Below are positions 56,505 to 64,000 of a stretch of DNA of 64,000 nucleotides, one piece after another (position 1 is the stretch's first letter; every line of letters begins with the position of its first letter). The position numbers and the translations under genes are program-made. This stretch comes from Streptomyces xanthophaeus (lineage in GTDB: Bacteria > Actinomycetota > Actinomycetes > Streptomycetales > Streptomycetaceae), in assembly GCF_000725805.1 (NCBI RefSeq), contig NZ_JOFT01000029.1, positions 39,149-103,148 on the forward strand. The letters run 5' to 3'. Under the pieces are notes generated by a model, which searched no databases, was not told the DNA's origin, and saw nothing but the letters and a program-made list of their open reading frames with translations.

Positions 56505-57586
56505 ATGCGTCCCGCCCTGCGCTCGGTGACGAGCAGCCAGAGCAGGTAGACACCGCCGACCAGCCCGGTCACCACGCCCACCGGCAGCTGGTCGGCGCCG
56601 AAGGCCCGCTGCGAGGCCCAGTCGGACACCAGCAGCAGCACCGATCCCATCAGCCCGGCGGTCACCAGGTTCGCCCCGGGCGAGCGGGTGAGGCGCCGCG
56701 CCAGCTGCGGGGCGGCCAGCGCGACGAAGCTGACGGGCCCGGCCGCGGCCGCCGCGGCGGTGGTGAGCAGGATCGCCGCGAGCATCAGCAGGAGCCGGGT
56801 GCGTTCCACCCGTACCCCCAGTGCGTACGCGGCGTCGTCGCCCATCTCCATGATCCGCAGGGCCCGGCCGTGCGCGAGGACCAGCGGGAAGAGGACCGCG
56901 CAGAGCAGGAACAGCGGCTGCACCTGCGCCCAGTCGCGGCCGGCCAGCGAGCCGGTCAGCCAGACCATCGCGCGGGTGGCGTCCACCACCTCCGCCTTGG
57001 TGAGCAGGTACTGGATGGCGGCGATCAGCACGGCGGAGGCGCCGATGCCGACGAGCACCAGCCGGTAGCCCTGGATGCCCCGCTTGTACGCGAGCAGGTA
57101 GACGACGACCCCGGCCAGCAGCCCGCCGAACAGCGCACCGACGGCCACCTCGGTGGCCTCTCCCTTGAACAGGATGATCACGACGAGGGCGCCGACCGCC
57201 GCACCGTGGCCGAAGCCGAGCAGGTCCGGGGAGCCGAGCGGATTGCGGGACACGGACTGGAAGACGGCTCCGGCCGTCCCGAGGGCCGCGCCGACGAGCA
57301 GCGCGACCAGGACCCGCGGCAGCCGCAGGTCGTTGACGACGAACTCGTGGGCGGGGGTGCCGTTGCCGAGCAGGGTCTGCACGACGTCCCAGGGGGCGAT
57401 CGGGAAGTCGCCCGTACCGATGAGGAGGACGGACATCGCGAGCGCGGCGAGCACCACCAGCACTCCGACGGCGAGCGCGCGCCGCTCCACCCTCAGCGAC
57501 CGCCCGCCGGGCAGGCGCAGCGGCCGGGCGGCGGGGCGGCGGGTGCGGGGCGTGGCTTCCTTGCCGGGTGCGGCGGTCGCGGTCAC
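56501..57586 (-). CDS. FecCD-type siderophore permease (second subunit)
   Basis: The 361-residue protein has about ten membrane helices and the FecCD/BtuC motifs LRLPRVLVALLVGAALGTAGAVFQSVSRNPLGSPDLLGFGHGAA and PVSFVALAAPQLARRL. GTG 57586 overlaps the first permease stop (GTGA), so translation is coupled. The two permeases differ enough to form a FepD/FepG-type heterodimer. The transported siderophore cannot be inferred from sequence. Confidence 0.93.
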   Translation of the reverse strand: MTATAAPGKEATPRTRRPAARPLRLPGGRSLRVERRALAVGVLVVLAALAMSVLLIGTGDFPIAPWDVVQTLLGNGTPAHEFVVNDLRLPRVLVALLVGAALGTAGAVFQSVSRNPLGSPDLLGFGHGAAVGALVVIILFKGEATEVAVGALFGGLLAGVVVYLLAYKRGIQGYRLVLVGIGASAVLIAAIQYLLTKAEVVDATRAMVWLTGSLAGRDWAQVQPLFLLCAVLFPLVLAHGRALRIMEMGDDAAYALGVRVERTRLLLMLAAILLTTAAAAAAGPVSFVALAAPQLARRLTRSPGANLVTAGLMGSVLLLVSDWASQRAFGADQLPVGVVTGLVGGVYLLWLLVTERRAGRI

Positions 57587-58635
57587 AGCTGGGCCATCCT
57601 CTTGCGCCGGACGAGGTAGATGAAGACGGGGCCGCCGATGAGCGCGGTGACGATGCCGACCTGGAGCTCGGCCGGCCGGGTCACGACCCGCCCCACCACG
57701 TCCGCTCCGAGCAGCAGGGCGGGCGACAGGACCGCCGAGTACGCGAGCACCCAGCGCATGTCCGGCCCGGTGAAGGCCCGCACCAGGTGCGGGATCATCA
57801 GCCCGATGAAGACGATCGGCCCGCAGGCGGCGGTCGCCGCTCCGCACAGCAGGGTGATGGCGGCCATGGCGGCGATCCGGGTCCGCGTCAGGTGCGCGCC
57901 CAGGGCCCGCGCCGTGTCGTCGCCCAGGGCCATCGCGTTGAGCGGCCGGCCCAGCGACAGGGCGAGGACGACGCCGGCCAGCAGGAAGGGCGCCACCTGG
58001 CGGACGGTGTCCATGTTGGCCGAGGCCAGCGAGCCCACCGTCCAGAAGCGCAGCTTGTCCAGGGCCGTGCTGTCCATCAACTGGACCGCGTTGATGTAGC
58101 CGACGAGGGCCGCGCTGGCCGCCGTACCGGCGAGGGCGAGGCGCACCGGGGTGGCGCTGCGGCTACCGCCGAGCACGTACACGACGACCGAGACGACGGC
58201 GGCGCCGAGGAAGGCCCACCACACGAACTCGCTCAGGGTGGACGCGCCGAGGAAGCTGATCGCGGAGACCACGGCGGCCGCGGCGCCCGCGTTGACGCCG
58301 AGGATGCCGGGCTCGGCCAGCGGGTTGCGGGTCAGCGCCTGCATCACCGCACCGGACAGGCCGAGGCCCAGGCCCACCATCAGCCCGAGGAGGGTGCGCG
58401 GCACCCGCAGGTCGCGCACCACCACGTCGGAGGTGGTCCCCGAGTAGGCGAACAGGCCGTGCCAGACCTGGTCGAGGGGCATCTGCTTGGCACCGACCGC
58501 GATGCTCGCGATCGCGACCAGGGCCAGCACCAGCAGGGCGGCCAGCAGGCCAGCGGAGCGCAGGGCATGCCGCGGGCGGGCGCCGGTGTCCGGCGCCGCG
58601 CTCGGTTCGGATTCGGGGGGACTGTCGACCAACAC
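57583..58635 (-). CDS. FecCD-type siderophore permease (first subunit)
   Basis: The 350-residue permease has the helices and motifs of the FepD class (LRVPRTLLGLMVGLGLGLSGAVMQALTRNPLAEPGILGVNAGAA, GPIVFIGLMIPHLVRAF). Its GTG start lies only two bases after an iron box and has no ribosome-binding site, so the message may be leaderless. It is the first gene of the three-gene importer; no solute-binding lipoprotein gene is found beside it. Confidence 0.92.
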   Translation of the reverse strand: MLVDSPPESEPSAAPDTGARPRHALRSAGLLAALLVLALVAIASIAVGAKQMPLDQVWHGLFAYSGTTSDVVVRDLRVPRTLLGLMVGLGLGLSGAVMQALTRNPLAEPGILGVNAGAAAAVVSAISFLGASTLSEFVWWAFLGAAVVSVVVYVLGGSRSATPVRLALAGTAASAALVGYINAVQLMDSTALDKLRFWTVGSLASANMDTVRQVAPFLLAGVVLALSLGRPLNAMALGDDTARALGAHLTRTRIAAMAAITLLCGAATAACGPIVFIGLMIPHLVRAFTGPDMRWVLAYSAVLSPALLLGADVVGRVVTRPAELQVGIVTALIGGPVFIYLVRRKRMAQL

Positions 58636-58637
58636 GA

Positions 58638-58652
58638 AGGTTAGGCTAACCT
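58638..58652. promoter_or_regulatory. Iron box (DmdR/IdeR-type operator)
   Basis: AGGTTAG-G-CTAACCT is a perfect 7+7 palindrome and matches the actinobacterial iron-box consensus. It lies immediately upstream of the permease start, so the iron-bound repressor would block the operon when iron is plentiful. Confidence 0.9.
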
Positions 58653-58683
58653 ACCTTGTCTGGTTTTCGGTCCTCCGGACGGC

Positions 58684-59745
58684 TCAGAGGCCCGCTGCCT
58701 CCAGCGCCGCCAGCGCCTCCCGGGCGTCCAGTCCGCAGACCCCGTCCCCGGCCGCCGTCCAGGCCGCCGCGCACAGCGCCCGCAGCCCGTCCACCGGATC
58801 CGGCTGCGCCCCGCCCTCCTCGACGAGGGTCCGCAGGCTCAGCGCATCACCGGCCACCGTCGAGATCCAGCCACCGCACTGCCACTCCCCGGCCCGTTCC
58901 AGCACCGGCGGCTGCCCGGTCAGCAGGCCCCGCAGATCCCGGTCCACGTACGTCGGCCGGTGCCGCGGCTCGGCCACCACCAGCTGCGCCGCGTCCGTCA
59001 CCCCGGTCAGCACCAGCAGCGAGTCCACCTCCCCGTTGAAGGCACCCTCGATGTCGGTGTCCAGCCGGTCCCCCACCACCAGCGGCCGCCGGGCCCCGGT
59101 CCGCAGCACCGTCTCCCGGTGCATCGGGGGCAGCGGCTTCCCCGCCACCTGCGGCTCCGCACCCGTGGCGATGCGTACGACCTCCACCGCGGCCCCGTTG
59201 CCCGGAGCGATCCCGCGCGCCCCCGGGATCGTCAGGTCGGTGTTGGACGCGTACCACGGCACCCCCCGGTTGATCGCGTACGAGGCCTCCGCGAAGCGCC
59301 CCCACGCCAGATCGGGCCCCCCGTACCCCTGCACGACCGCGGCGAGCCCTTCCTCCTCGGCCGACTCCACCGGCACCAGCCCGCGTTCGCGCAGCGCGAC
59401 CCGCAGCCCCTCCCCGCCGATCACCAGCACCTTCGAACCCGGCGCCACCTGCTCCGCGATCAGCCGGGCCACCGCCTGCGCCGAGGTGATCACCTCGCCC
59501 GCCTCGGTCGGGATGCCCAGCTCGGTGAGGTGCCCGGCGACCGCGTCCGGGGTCCGCAGCGCGTTGTTCGTCACGTACGCCAGGTGCATCCCGTCCGCCC
59601 GGGCCGTCGCGAGGGACTCCACCGCGTGCGCGATCGCCTCGCCCCCCGCGTACACCACCCCGTCGAGGTCCAGCAGGGCCGTGTCGTACGCCTGGTGAAG
59701 ATTCCGCTCACTCGCCGCGGGACTGGTCCTGCTCTGCCGGGTCAT
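58684..59745 (-). CDS. HAD-IIA family phosphatase (NagD-like)
   Basis: The 353-residue protein has motif I DLDGVVYAGG (about 26-35), the YVTNNALRTPD motif II region, and PLVVGDRLDTDIEGAFNGEVDSLLVLTGV (motif IV with the Asp pair). HAD-IIA enzymes dephosphorylate nucleotides or sugar phosphates. The C-terminal 100 residues are less conserved. It is read toward the iron operon, with only a short gap, but the iron box lies between them. It is divergent from the DUF1015 gene. Confidence 0.9.
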   Translation of the reverse strand: MTRQSRTSPAASERNLHQAYDTALLDLDGVVYAGGEAIAHAVESLATARADGMHLAYVTNNALRTPDAVAGHLTELGIPTEAGEVITSAQAVARLIAEQVAPGSKVLVIGGEGLRVALRERGLVPVESAEEEGLAAVVQGYGGPDLAWGRFAEASYAINRGVPWYASNTDLTIPGARGIAPGNGAAVEVVRIATGAEPQVAGKPLPPMHRETVLRTGARRPLVVGDRLDTDIEGAFNGEVDSLLVLTGVTDAAQLVVAEPRHRPTYVDRDLRGLLTGQPPVLERAGEWQCGGWISTVAGDALSLRTLVEEGGAQPDPVDGLRALCAAAWTAAGDGVCGLDAREALAALEAAGL

Positions 59746-59833
59746 CCTGGCCGCTCCTCAGGGGATCGATCTTGTCCGATTTCCGTACTCCCCCGATCAT
59801 CGCGCACCGCAATGCGGGTCTTACCATGCAGCA

Positions 59834-61105
59834 ATGACCACATCTGGCACCGCGGACCATGGGCTGCGCCTGATCCCCTTCCACGGCCTGCGCTATGTCC
59901 CCGAGCGTGTCGGCAGTCTGGCGGCCGTCACCTCGCCGCCCTACGACGTGGTCGTACGCCCCGACGGAGTCGACTACCTCGAATCCGCCGACCCGCACAA
60001 CATCGTCCGCCTGATCCTCCCGCAGGCCGACACCCCCGCCGCACGCAACGAGCAGGCCGCGCAGACCCTGCGCGACTGGCTCGCCACCGGCGTCCTCAGC
60101 GCGGACCCGGAACCCGCGCTCTACGTCTACGAGCAGTACAAGGCCGGCCTGCTCCAGCGCGGCGTCATCGGAGCCCTCGCCCTGTCCACCGCCGACGCGG
60201 GCATCGTCCTCCCCCACGAGGACGTCATGCCGGACGTGGTCACCGACCGGGCCGGCCTGATGCGGGCCACCTCCGCCAACCTGGAACCCCTGCTCCTCAC
60301 CTACCGCAGCGAGGAGCCGGAGGCCGCCGCGGCCCGCGTCGTCGCGGACACCGCCCGGCGCGCCCCGCTGCTGGAGACCACCACCGAGGACGGCTTCCGC
60401 CACCGCCTGTGGGCCGTCACGGACCCCGCCGAACTGGCTGCCGTCACCGCCGACCTCGGCCACCGCCAGGCCCTCATCGCCGACGGCCACCACCGCTGGG
60501 CCACGTACCTGCGCCTCCAGGAGGAGCACGCCTCCCCCACCGCCTGGGACTTCGGCCTGGTCCTCCTCGTCGACACCGCCCGCTACCCCCTCCAGGTCCG
60601 CGCCATCCACCGGATGCTGCGCCGCCTGCCCGTCGCGGACGCCCTCGCCGCCCTCGACGGCCACTTCCGGGTGCGCCCCGTCGAAGGGCCGCTCCCGCTG
60701 GCCCTGGAGGCCCTCGCGGACGCGTCGGAACGCGGCAACGCCTTCCTCCTCACGGGTGACGGCAGCTTCCACCTGGTCACCGACCCCGCTCCCGCCCTCC
60801 TGGAGCGCACCGTCCGACGCGACCGCCCCGAGGCCTGGCGACGGCTGGACGCCACCGTGCTGCACGCCAGCCTGCTCGACGGCCTGTGGGGCGTCCCCGA
60901 CGCCCCCGAGCACATCGCCTACATCCACGACGCCGCCGCCACCGTGGCCATGGCCGAGCGCCACAACGGCACCGCCGTCCTGCTGCACCCCGTACGGGAG
61001 GAGGTCGTGCGCGACCTGGCCCGCCAGGGCGTCACCATGCCGCGCAAGTCGACCTCCTTCGGCCCGAAGCCGGCCACCGGCCTGGTCCTGCGCAGCCTGG
61101 ACTGA
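59834..61105 (+). CDS. DUF1015 domain-containing protein
   Basis: The 423-residue protein begins LRLIPFHGLRYVPERVGSLAAVTSPPYDVV, the family signature. ADGHHRWATYLRL and the C-terminal MPRKSTSFGPKPATGLVLR follow, also characteristic. DUF1015 is widespread, and its biochemical role is not settled to my knowledge. There is no signal peptide or membrane helix. It is monocistronic, with a very strong terminator downstream. Confidence 0.9.
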   Translation: MTTSGTADHGLRLIPFHGLRYVPERVGSLAAVTSPPYDVVVRPDGVDYLESADPHNIVRLILPQADTPAARNEQAAQTLRDWLATGVLSADPEPALYVYEQYKAGLLQRGVIGALALSTADAGIVLPHEDVMPDVVTDRAGLMRATSANLEPLLLTYRSEEPEAAAARVVADTARRAPLLETTTEDGFRHRLWAVTDPAELAAVTADLGHRQALIADGHHRWATYLRLQEEHASPTAWDFGLVLLVDTARYPLQVRAIHRMLRRLPVADALAALDGHFRVRPVEGPLPLALEALADASERGNAFLLTGDGSFHLVTDPAPALLERTVRRDRPEAWRRLDATVLHASLLDGLWGVPDAPEHIAYIHDAAATVAMAERHNGTAVLLHPVREEVVRDLARQGVTMPRKSTSFGPKPATGLVLRSLD

Positions 61106-61116
61106 GCGCACCCGGA

Positions 61117-61162
61117 CATGAGAAAGGGCGGCACCCCCGAGGGGGTACCGCCCTTTCTCATG
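61117..61162. terminator. Bidirectional terminator
   Basis: The arms 61117-61138 and 61141-61162 pair over 22 bases with one mismatch and a 2-nt loop, and the outer parts carry AAAG/CTTT. It serves the convergent DUF1015 (+) and repeat-protein (-) genes. Confidence 0.92.
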
Positions 61163-61172
61163 TCACTGGCGA

Positions 61173-63578
61173 TCAGGCCTTGTCGCGGCCCGCGTCCAGC
61201 TCGTCGTCCTCGATGACGACGCCCTCGTCGGTGAGGTCCGCGTCGGCGTCGGCGTCGAAGTCGTCCCGGACGTCGGAGTCGCCCTCGGAGTCGTCCTCGG
61301 AGTCGTCCTCGGACTGCTCCAGGGGCTCGTACTCGTCGTCGTCCTCGTCGTAGTACTCGGCGACGTCGGAGGCGCGCTCGGCCGCCGCGACCTCGGCGGC
61401 GTCCTCGCCGTCGTCCTCATCGTCGTCTTCGTCGTCGATCGCGGCGTCGACGAACTCGACCCCGTCCAGCTCGGCGAGCCGGTCCGAGGCGTCCATCGCC
61501 CCGTCCTTGTCGGCCTCGACGGTCTTCGCGAACCACTCGCGCGCCTCGTCCTCACGACCGGCCGCCAGCAGGGCGTCGGCGTAGGCGTAGCGCAGGCGCG
61601 CGGTCCACGGCTGGACGGAGCTGGAGGCCAGCTCCGGGCTCTGCAGGGTCACGATGGCGGCTTCGAGCTGCCCCATGTCCCGGCGCGCACCGGCGGCGAC
61701 CAGACGCATCTCGACCTGGCCGGCCTTGTCCAGCTTCTGCACCTCGGGCTCGCCGGCCATGGCCAGCGCCCGCTCCGGACGGCCGAGGCCGCGCTCGCAG
61801 TCGGCCATCACGGGCCACAGCTCGACGGAACCGGTCATGCGCTTGGCGGCGCGGAACTCCGCGAGCGCCTCGCTGTACTTCTGCGTCGCGTACGCGGCGA
61901 AGCCGGCGGCCTCGCGCACGGCGGCGACACGGGAGGCCAGCCGCAGGGCGATGCGCGAGTACGCGTACGCCTGCTCCGGGTCCTCGTCGATCAGCCGGGC
62001 GACCATGACCAGGTTCTTGGAGACTTCCTCGGCCAGGCCCTTGGGCAGGCTCAGGAGCTCCTGACGCACGTCGGCGTCGATCTCGAAACCGGTCACGTCC
62101 TCGTCGATCGGAAGCCGCTTGACCGGGTCCCGGTCGGCGCGGAAGTCGCGGTCGCCGCCACGGTCATCGCGACCGCCACGGTAGCCACCGCGGTCACCAC
62201 CGCGATCGTCACGGCCGCCACGGAAACCGCCGCGGTCGCCGCCGCCACGGTCGTCACGGCGCGGGTAGGAGGGACGGTCGCTGCCGCCACGGTCGTCGCG
62301 ACGCGGGTACGAGGGACGGTCGCCGCCACGGTCGTCACGACCGCCACGGAACCCACCGCGGTCGTCGTCACGGCGCGGGTACGACGGACGGTCGCCACCG
62401 CGGTCGTCACGGCCACGGAAACCGCCGCCACCGCCACCGGTGGGACGACCGCCACGGTCGTCGTCACGGCGCGGGTAGGAGGGACGGTCGCTGCCGCCAC
62501 GGTCGTCGCGACGGGGGTACGAGGGACGGTCGCCGCCACGGTCGTCACGACCGCCACGGAACCCACCACGGTCGTCGTCACGGCGCGGGTACGACGGACG
62601 GTCGCTGCCACCACGGTCGTCACGACGGAAACCGCCGCCACCACCCGAAGGACGCTCACCACGGTCATCGCGACGCGGGAAGGACGGACGGTCCCCGCCA
62701 CGGTCGTCACGACGGGGGTACGACGGACGGTCGCTGCCGCCACGGTCGTCACGACGGGGGTACGACGGGCGGTCGCCGCCACGGTCGTCACGACCGCCAC
62801 GGAACCCACCGCGGTCGTCATCCCGACGCGGGTACGACGGACGGTCGCTGCCACCACGGTCATCGCGACGCGGGAAGGACGGACGGTCGCTGCCGCCACG
62901 GTCATCGCGGCGGAACGTGGGACGGTCGCCGCCACGGTCGTCACGGCGCGGGTACGAGGGACGGTCGCCACCGCGGTCGTCACGGCCACGGAAACCGCCG
63001 CCACCGCCACCGGTGGGACGACCACCGCGGTCGTCGTCACGGCGCGGGTACGACGGACGGTCGCTGCCGCCACGGTCGTCACGGCGGAAACCGCCGCCAC
63101 CGCCCGAAGGACGCTCACCGCGGTCATCGCGACGCGGGAAGGACGGACGGTCCCCACCACGGTCATCGCGACGGAAACCGCCGCCACCGCCCGAAGGACG
63201 GTCACCGCGGTCGTCGCGGCGCGGGTACGAGGGACGGTCGCCACCGCGGTCGTCACGGCCACGGAAACCGCCGCCACCACCACCGGTGGGACGACCGCCA
63301 CGGTCGTCGTCACGACGGGGGTAGGACGGACGGTCGCTGCCGCCACGGTCATCGCGACGGAAACCGCCGCCGGCACCGGCACCGGCCGGGCGGCCGCCGC
63401 GGTCGTCACGGCGGAAACCGCCGCCACCGCCGCCGGCGGGACGGCCACCACGGTCGTCACGACGGAAGGGGGGACGGTCGCCACCACGGTCGTCACGGCC
63501 CCCGCGGTAGCCGCCCCTGTCACCGCCGTCGTTGCGCCGAGGCTCGCGCTCCGGACGATCGTCGGGAGAGTTGGACAT
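61173..63578 (-). CDS. Large protein with Arg/Asp/Gly repeats and a helical-repeat C-terminus
   Basis: The protein has 801 residues. About 1-475 are disordered and built from units such as DDRGGDRPSYPRR and GGGGFRRDDRGG. Residues about 490-720 form a helical, TPR-like region (KRLPIDEDVTGFEIDADVRQELLSLPKGLAEEVSKNLVMVARL; YSRIALRLASRVAAVREAAGFAAYATQKYSEALAEFRAAK). The C-terminal 80 residues are highly acidic (Asp/Glu runs). Mixed RGG-like and D/E-rich ends suggest RNA binding or phase separation, but function is unknown. ATG 63578 follows AGGAG. It lies just after an rRNA operon. Confidence 0.85.
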   Translation of the reverse strand: MSNSPDDRPEREPRRNDGGDRGGYRGGRDDRGGDRPPFRRDDRGGRPAGGGGGGFRRDDRGGRPAGAGAGGGFRRDDRGGSDRPSYPRRDDDRGGRPTGGGGGGFRGRDDRGGDRPSYPRRDDRGDRPSGGGGGFRRDDRGGDRPSFPRRDDRGERPSGGGGGFRRDDRGGSDRPSYPRRDDDRGGRPTGGGGGGFRGRDDRGGDRPSYPRRDDRGGDRPTFRRDDRGGSDRPSFPRRDDRGGSDRPSYPRRDDDRGGFRGGRDDRGGDRPSYPRRDDRGGSDRPSYPRRDDRGGDRPSFPRRDDRGERPSGGGGGFRRDDRGGSDRPSYPRRDDDRGGFRGGRDDRGGDRPSYPRRDDRGGSDRPSYPRRDDDRGGRPTGGGGGGFRGRDDRGGDRPSYPRRDDDRGGFRGGRDDRGGDRPSYPRRDDRGGSDRPSYPRRDDRGGGDRGGFRGGRDDRGGDRGGYRGGRDDRGGDRDFRADRDPVKRLPIDEDVTGFEIDADVRQELLSLPKGLAEEVSKNLVMVARLIDEDPEQAYAYSRIALRLASRVAAVREAAGFAAYATQKYSEALAEFRAAKRMTGSVELWPVMADCERGLGRPERALAMAGEPEVQKLDKAGQVEMRLVAAGARRDMGQLEAAIVTLQSPELASSSVQPWTARLRYAYADALLAAGREDEAREWFAKTVEADKDGAMDASDRLAELDGVEFVDAAIDDEDDDEDDGEDAAEVAAAERASDVAEYYDEDDDEYEPLEQSEDDSEDDSEGDSDVRDDFDADADADLTDEGVVIEDDELDAGRDKA
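62150..63510 (-). repeat. Coding tandem repeats in the Arg/Asp/Gly protein
   Basis: Dozens of imperfect units of about 21-45 bases (plus-strand view: ccacggtcgtca, cgacgcgggtacgacgg and variants) repeat over about 1.36 kb. They are in frame and give the RDDRGG-type peptide repeats. Copy number is likely to vary between strains. Confidence 0.9.
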
Positions 63579-63669
63579 GGGTGTGACTCCTGTCTTCGGG
63601 GTACCGCTAGTCATTCTCGCGCAACCAACCCATGGCCGCGCTTCGGCGTAAAGAGGTGAAAAACAAAAA

Positions 63670-63706
63670 GACCCCTGGTCCAGCGTTGAACGCTGGACCA
63701 GGGGTC
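63670..63706 (-). terminator. Terminator of the rRNA operon
   Basis: The arms 63670-63687 and 63689-63706 pair perfectly over 18 bases with a 1-nt loop centre. On the minus strand the hairpin is followed by CTTTTTGTTTTT. It lies 13 nt past the 5S rRNA end: a classic intrinsic terminator. Confidence 0.96.
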
Positions 63707-63718
63707 CTTTGAAAGATT

Positions 63719-63829
63719 GTTCGGCGGCGTCCTACTCTCCCACAGGGTCCCCCCTGCAGTACCATCGGCGCTGAAAGGCTTAGCTTCCGGGTTCGGAATG
63801 TAACCGGGCGTTTCTATGACCACCGAAAC
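63719..63829 (-). rRNA. rrf: 5S ribosomal RNA, apparently with an 8-nt deletion
   Basis: On the minus strand the gene starts GTTTCGGTGGTCATAG and ends GGACGCCGCCGAAC, matching streptomycete 5S rRNA nearly throughout. After GGTCATAG the sequence goes straight to AAACGCCCGG, whereas the form I recall has about eight more bases (GCGTTAGG or GCGTGAGG) there. Those bases form the 5' strand of helix II. The span is 111 nt instead of the usual 117-120. It is either a damaged copy or a sequence or assembly error. Confidence 0.93.
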
Positions 63830-63932
63830 CCTATCGGTTTCGAGCGAACAAGCACACTTTGTAGTTATGTTCTAGCTCTAGAAACCAGCAACCGTTCGTT
63901 GCTTCAGAACTAACACAGTGGACGCGAGCAAC

Positions 63933-64000
63933 TGAGGACAAGCCCTCGGCCTATTAGTACCAGTCAGCTTCACCCGTTACCGGGCTTCCACATCTGGCCT
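63933..64000 (-). rRNA. rrl: 23S ribosomal RNA, 3' end (partial)
   Basis: On the minus strand the sequence ends ACTGGTACTAATAGGCCGAG then GGCTTGTCCTCA, the typical 3' end of actinobacterial 23S rRNA. Only about 68 nt lie in the window; the rest is beyond the right edge. About 103 nt of spacer separate it from 5S. The exact 3' end is approximate. Confidence 0.93.

Noticed and set aside
58636..59760. A siderophore-binding lipoprotein gene next to the importer
   Set aside because: The adjacent gene is a HAD-IIA phosphatase. No lipobox protein or periplasmic-binding fold is visible on either strand.
62150..63510. Regular short repeats that could suggest a CRISPR array
   Set aside because: Units are imperfect, of variable length, contiguous and in frame with the coding sequence. 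There are no unique spacers or cas genes.

Overview
The window is high-GC actinobacterial chromosome, almost certainly from a Streptomyces. GC is very high with strong third-position bias, GTG starts are common, and genes often overlap by ATGA or GTGA. It carries a SepF-like protein, an Rpf-type transglycosylase, a streptogrisin-type protease, a WYL regulator and a DmdR/IdeR-type iron box. From memory, the order tyrA-cmk-plsC-der, scpA-scpB-rluB next to a parA-like gene, ald, pyrG, recN-nadK-tlyA matches the conserved core block around SCO1749-SCO1790 of S. coelicolor. I could not check this by alignment.

Positions 1-7824 are the accessory-looking and most interesting part. They hold the 3' part of an Fxs (FxSxx-COOH) peptide-modification and conflict cluster. 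In order: the tail of an upstream gene, probably the radical SAM/HEXXH maturase FxsB; an AAC(3)-type acetyltransferase; a TIR protein (FxsC); and a 1329-residue protein with a KGGxGR-variant MinD-like ATPase, a TIR domain, an NB-ARC/STAND NTPase and kinesin-light-chain-like TPRs (FxsT). Next comes a four-helix membrane protein of the DUF4231/SLATT class, then a convergent SLOG-fold nucleotide-binding protein. Together they look like a signalling or immune system with sensor, switch and effector parts, tied to a RiPP pathway.

Positions 7921-26452 are mostly housekeeping: a secreted protease, DUF1684, Cys-rich DUF5685, SepF-like sflA, acyl-CoA dehydrogenase, MFS exporter, PIG-V-like mannosyltransferase, PAP2 phosphatase, WYL regulator, Rpf/LysM protein, two conserved hypotheticals, the tyrA-cmk-plsC-der group and a YidB-like protein.

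Positions 26590-32525 hold DUF952, a Rieske lipoprotein, and a tightly overlapping NAD operon pnuC-nadR-nrtR-draG-rlaP. A palindromic operator nested in a larger inverted repeat lies directly before pnuC. The operon faces a second RlaP-type nucleotidyltransferase gene, and their stop codons overlap.

Positions 32555-44521 carry rluB-scpB-scpA, an 800-bp GC-rich repeat-bearing gap, a ParA/small DNA-binding-type pair, ald, a STAND/TPR protein, a NUDIX hydrolase and pyrG. Positions 44981-59745 carry GH15, a berberine-bridge-type oxidase, a PucR regulator, a GT4 enzyme, recN-nadK-tlyA, SCP2, an iron-boxed siderophore ABC importer without a binding-protein gene, and a NagD-type phosphatase.

Positions 59834-64000 end with DUF1015, an 801-residue protein with a long Arg/Asp/Gly repeat region, and the 3' end of an rRNA operon on the minus strand (partial 23S, 5S, terminator). 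The 5S copy appears to lack about 8 nt in helix II. I found no tRNA, CRISPR array, insertion sequence or prophage.
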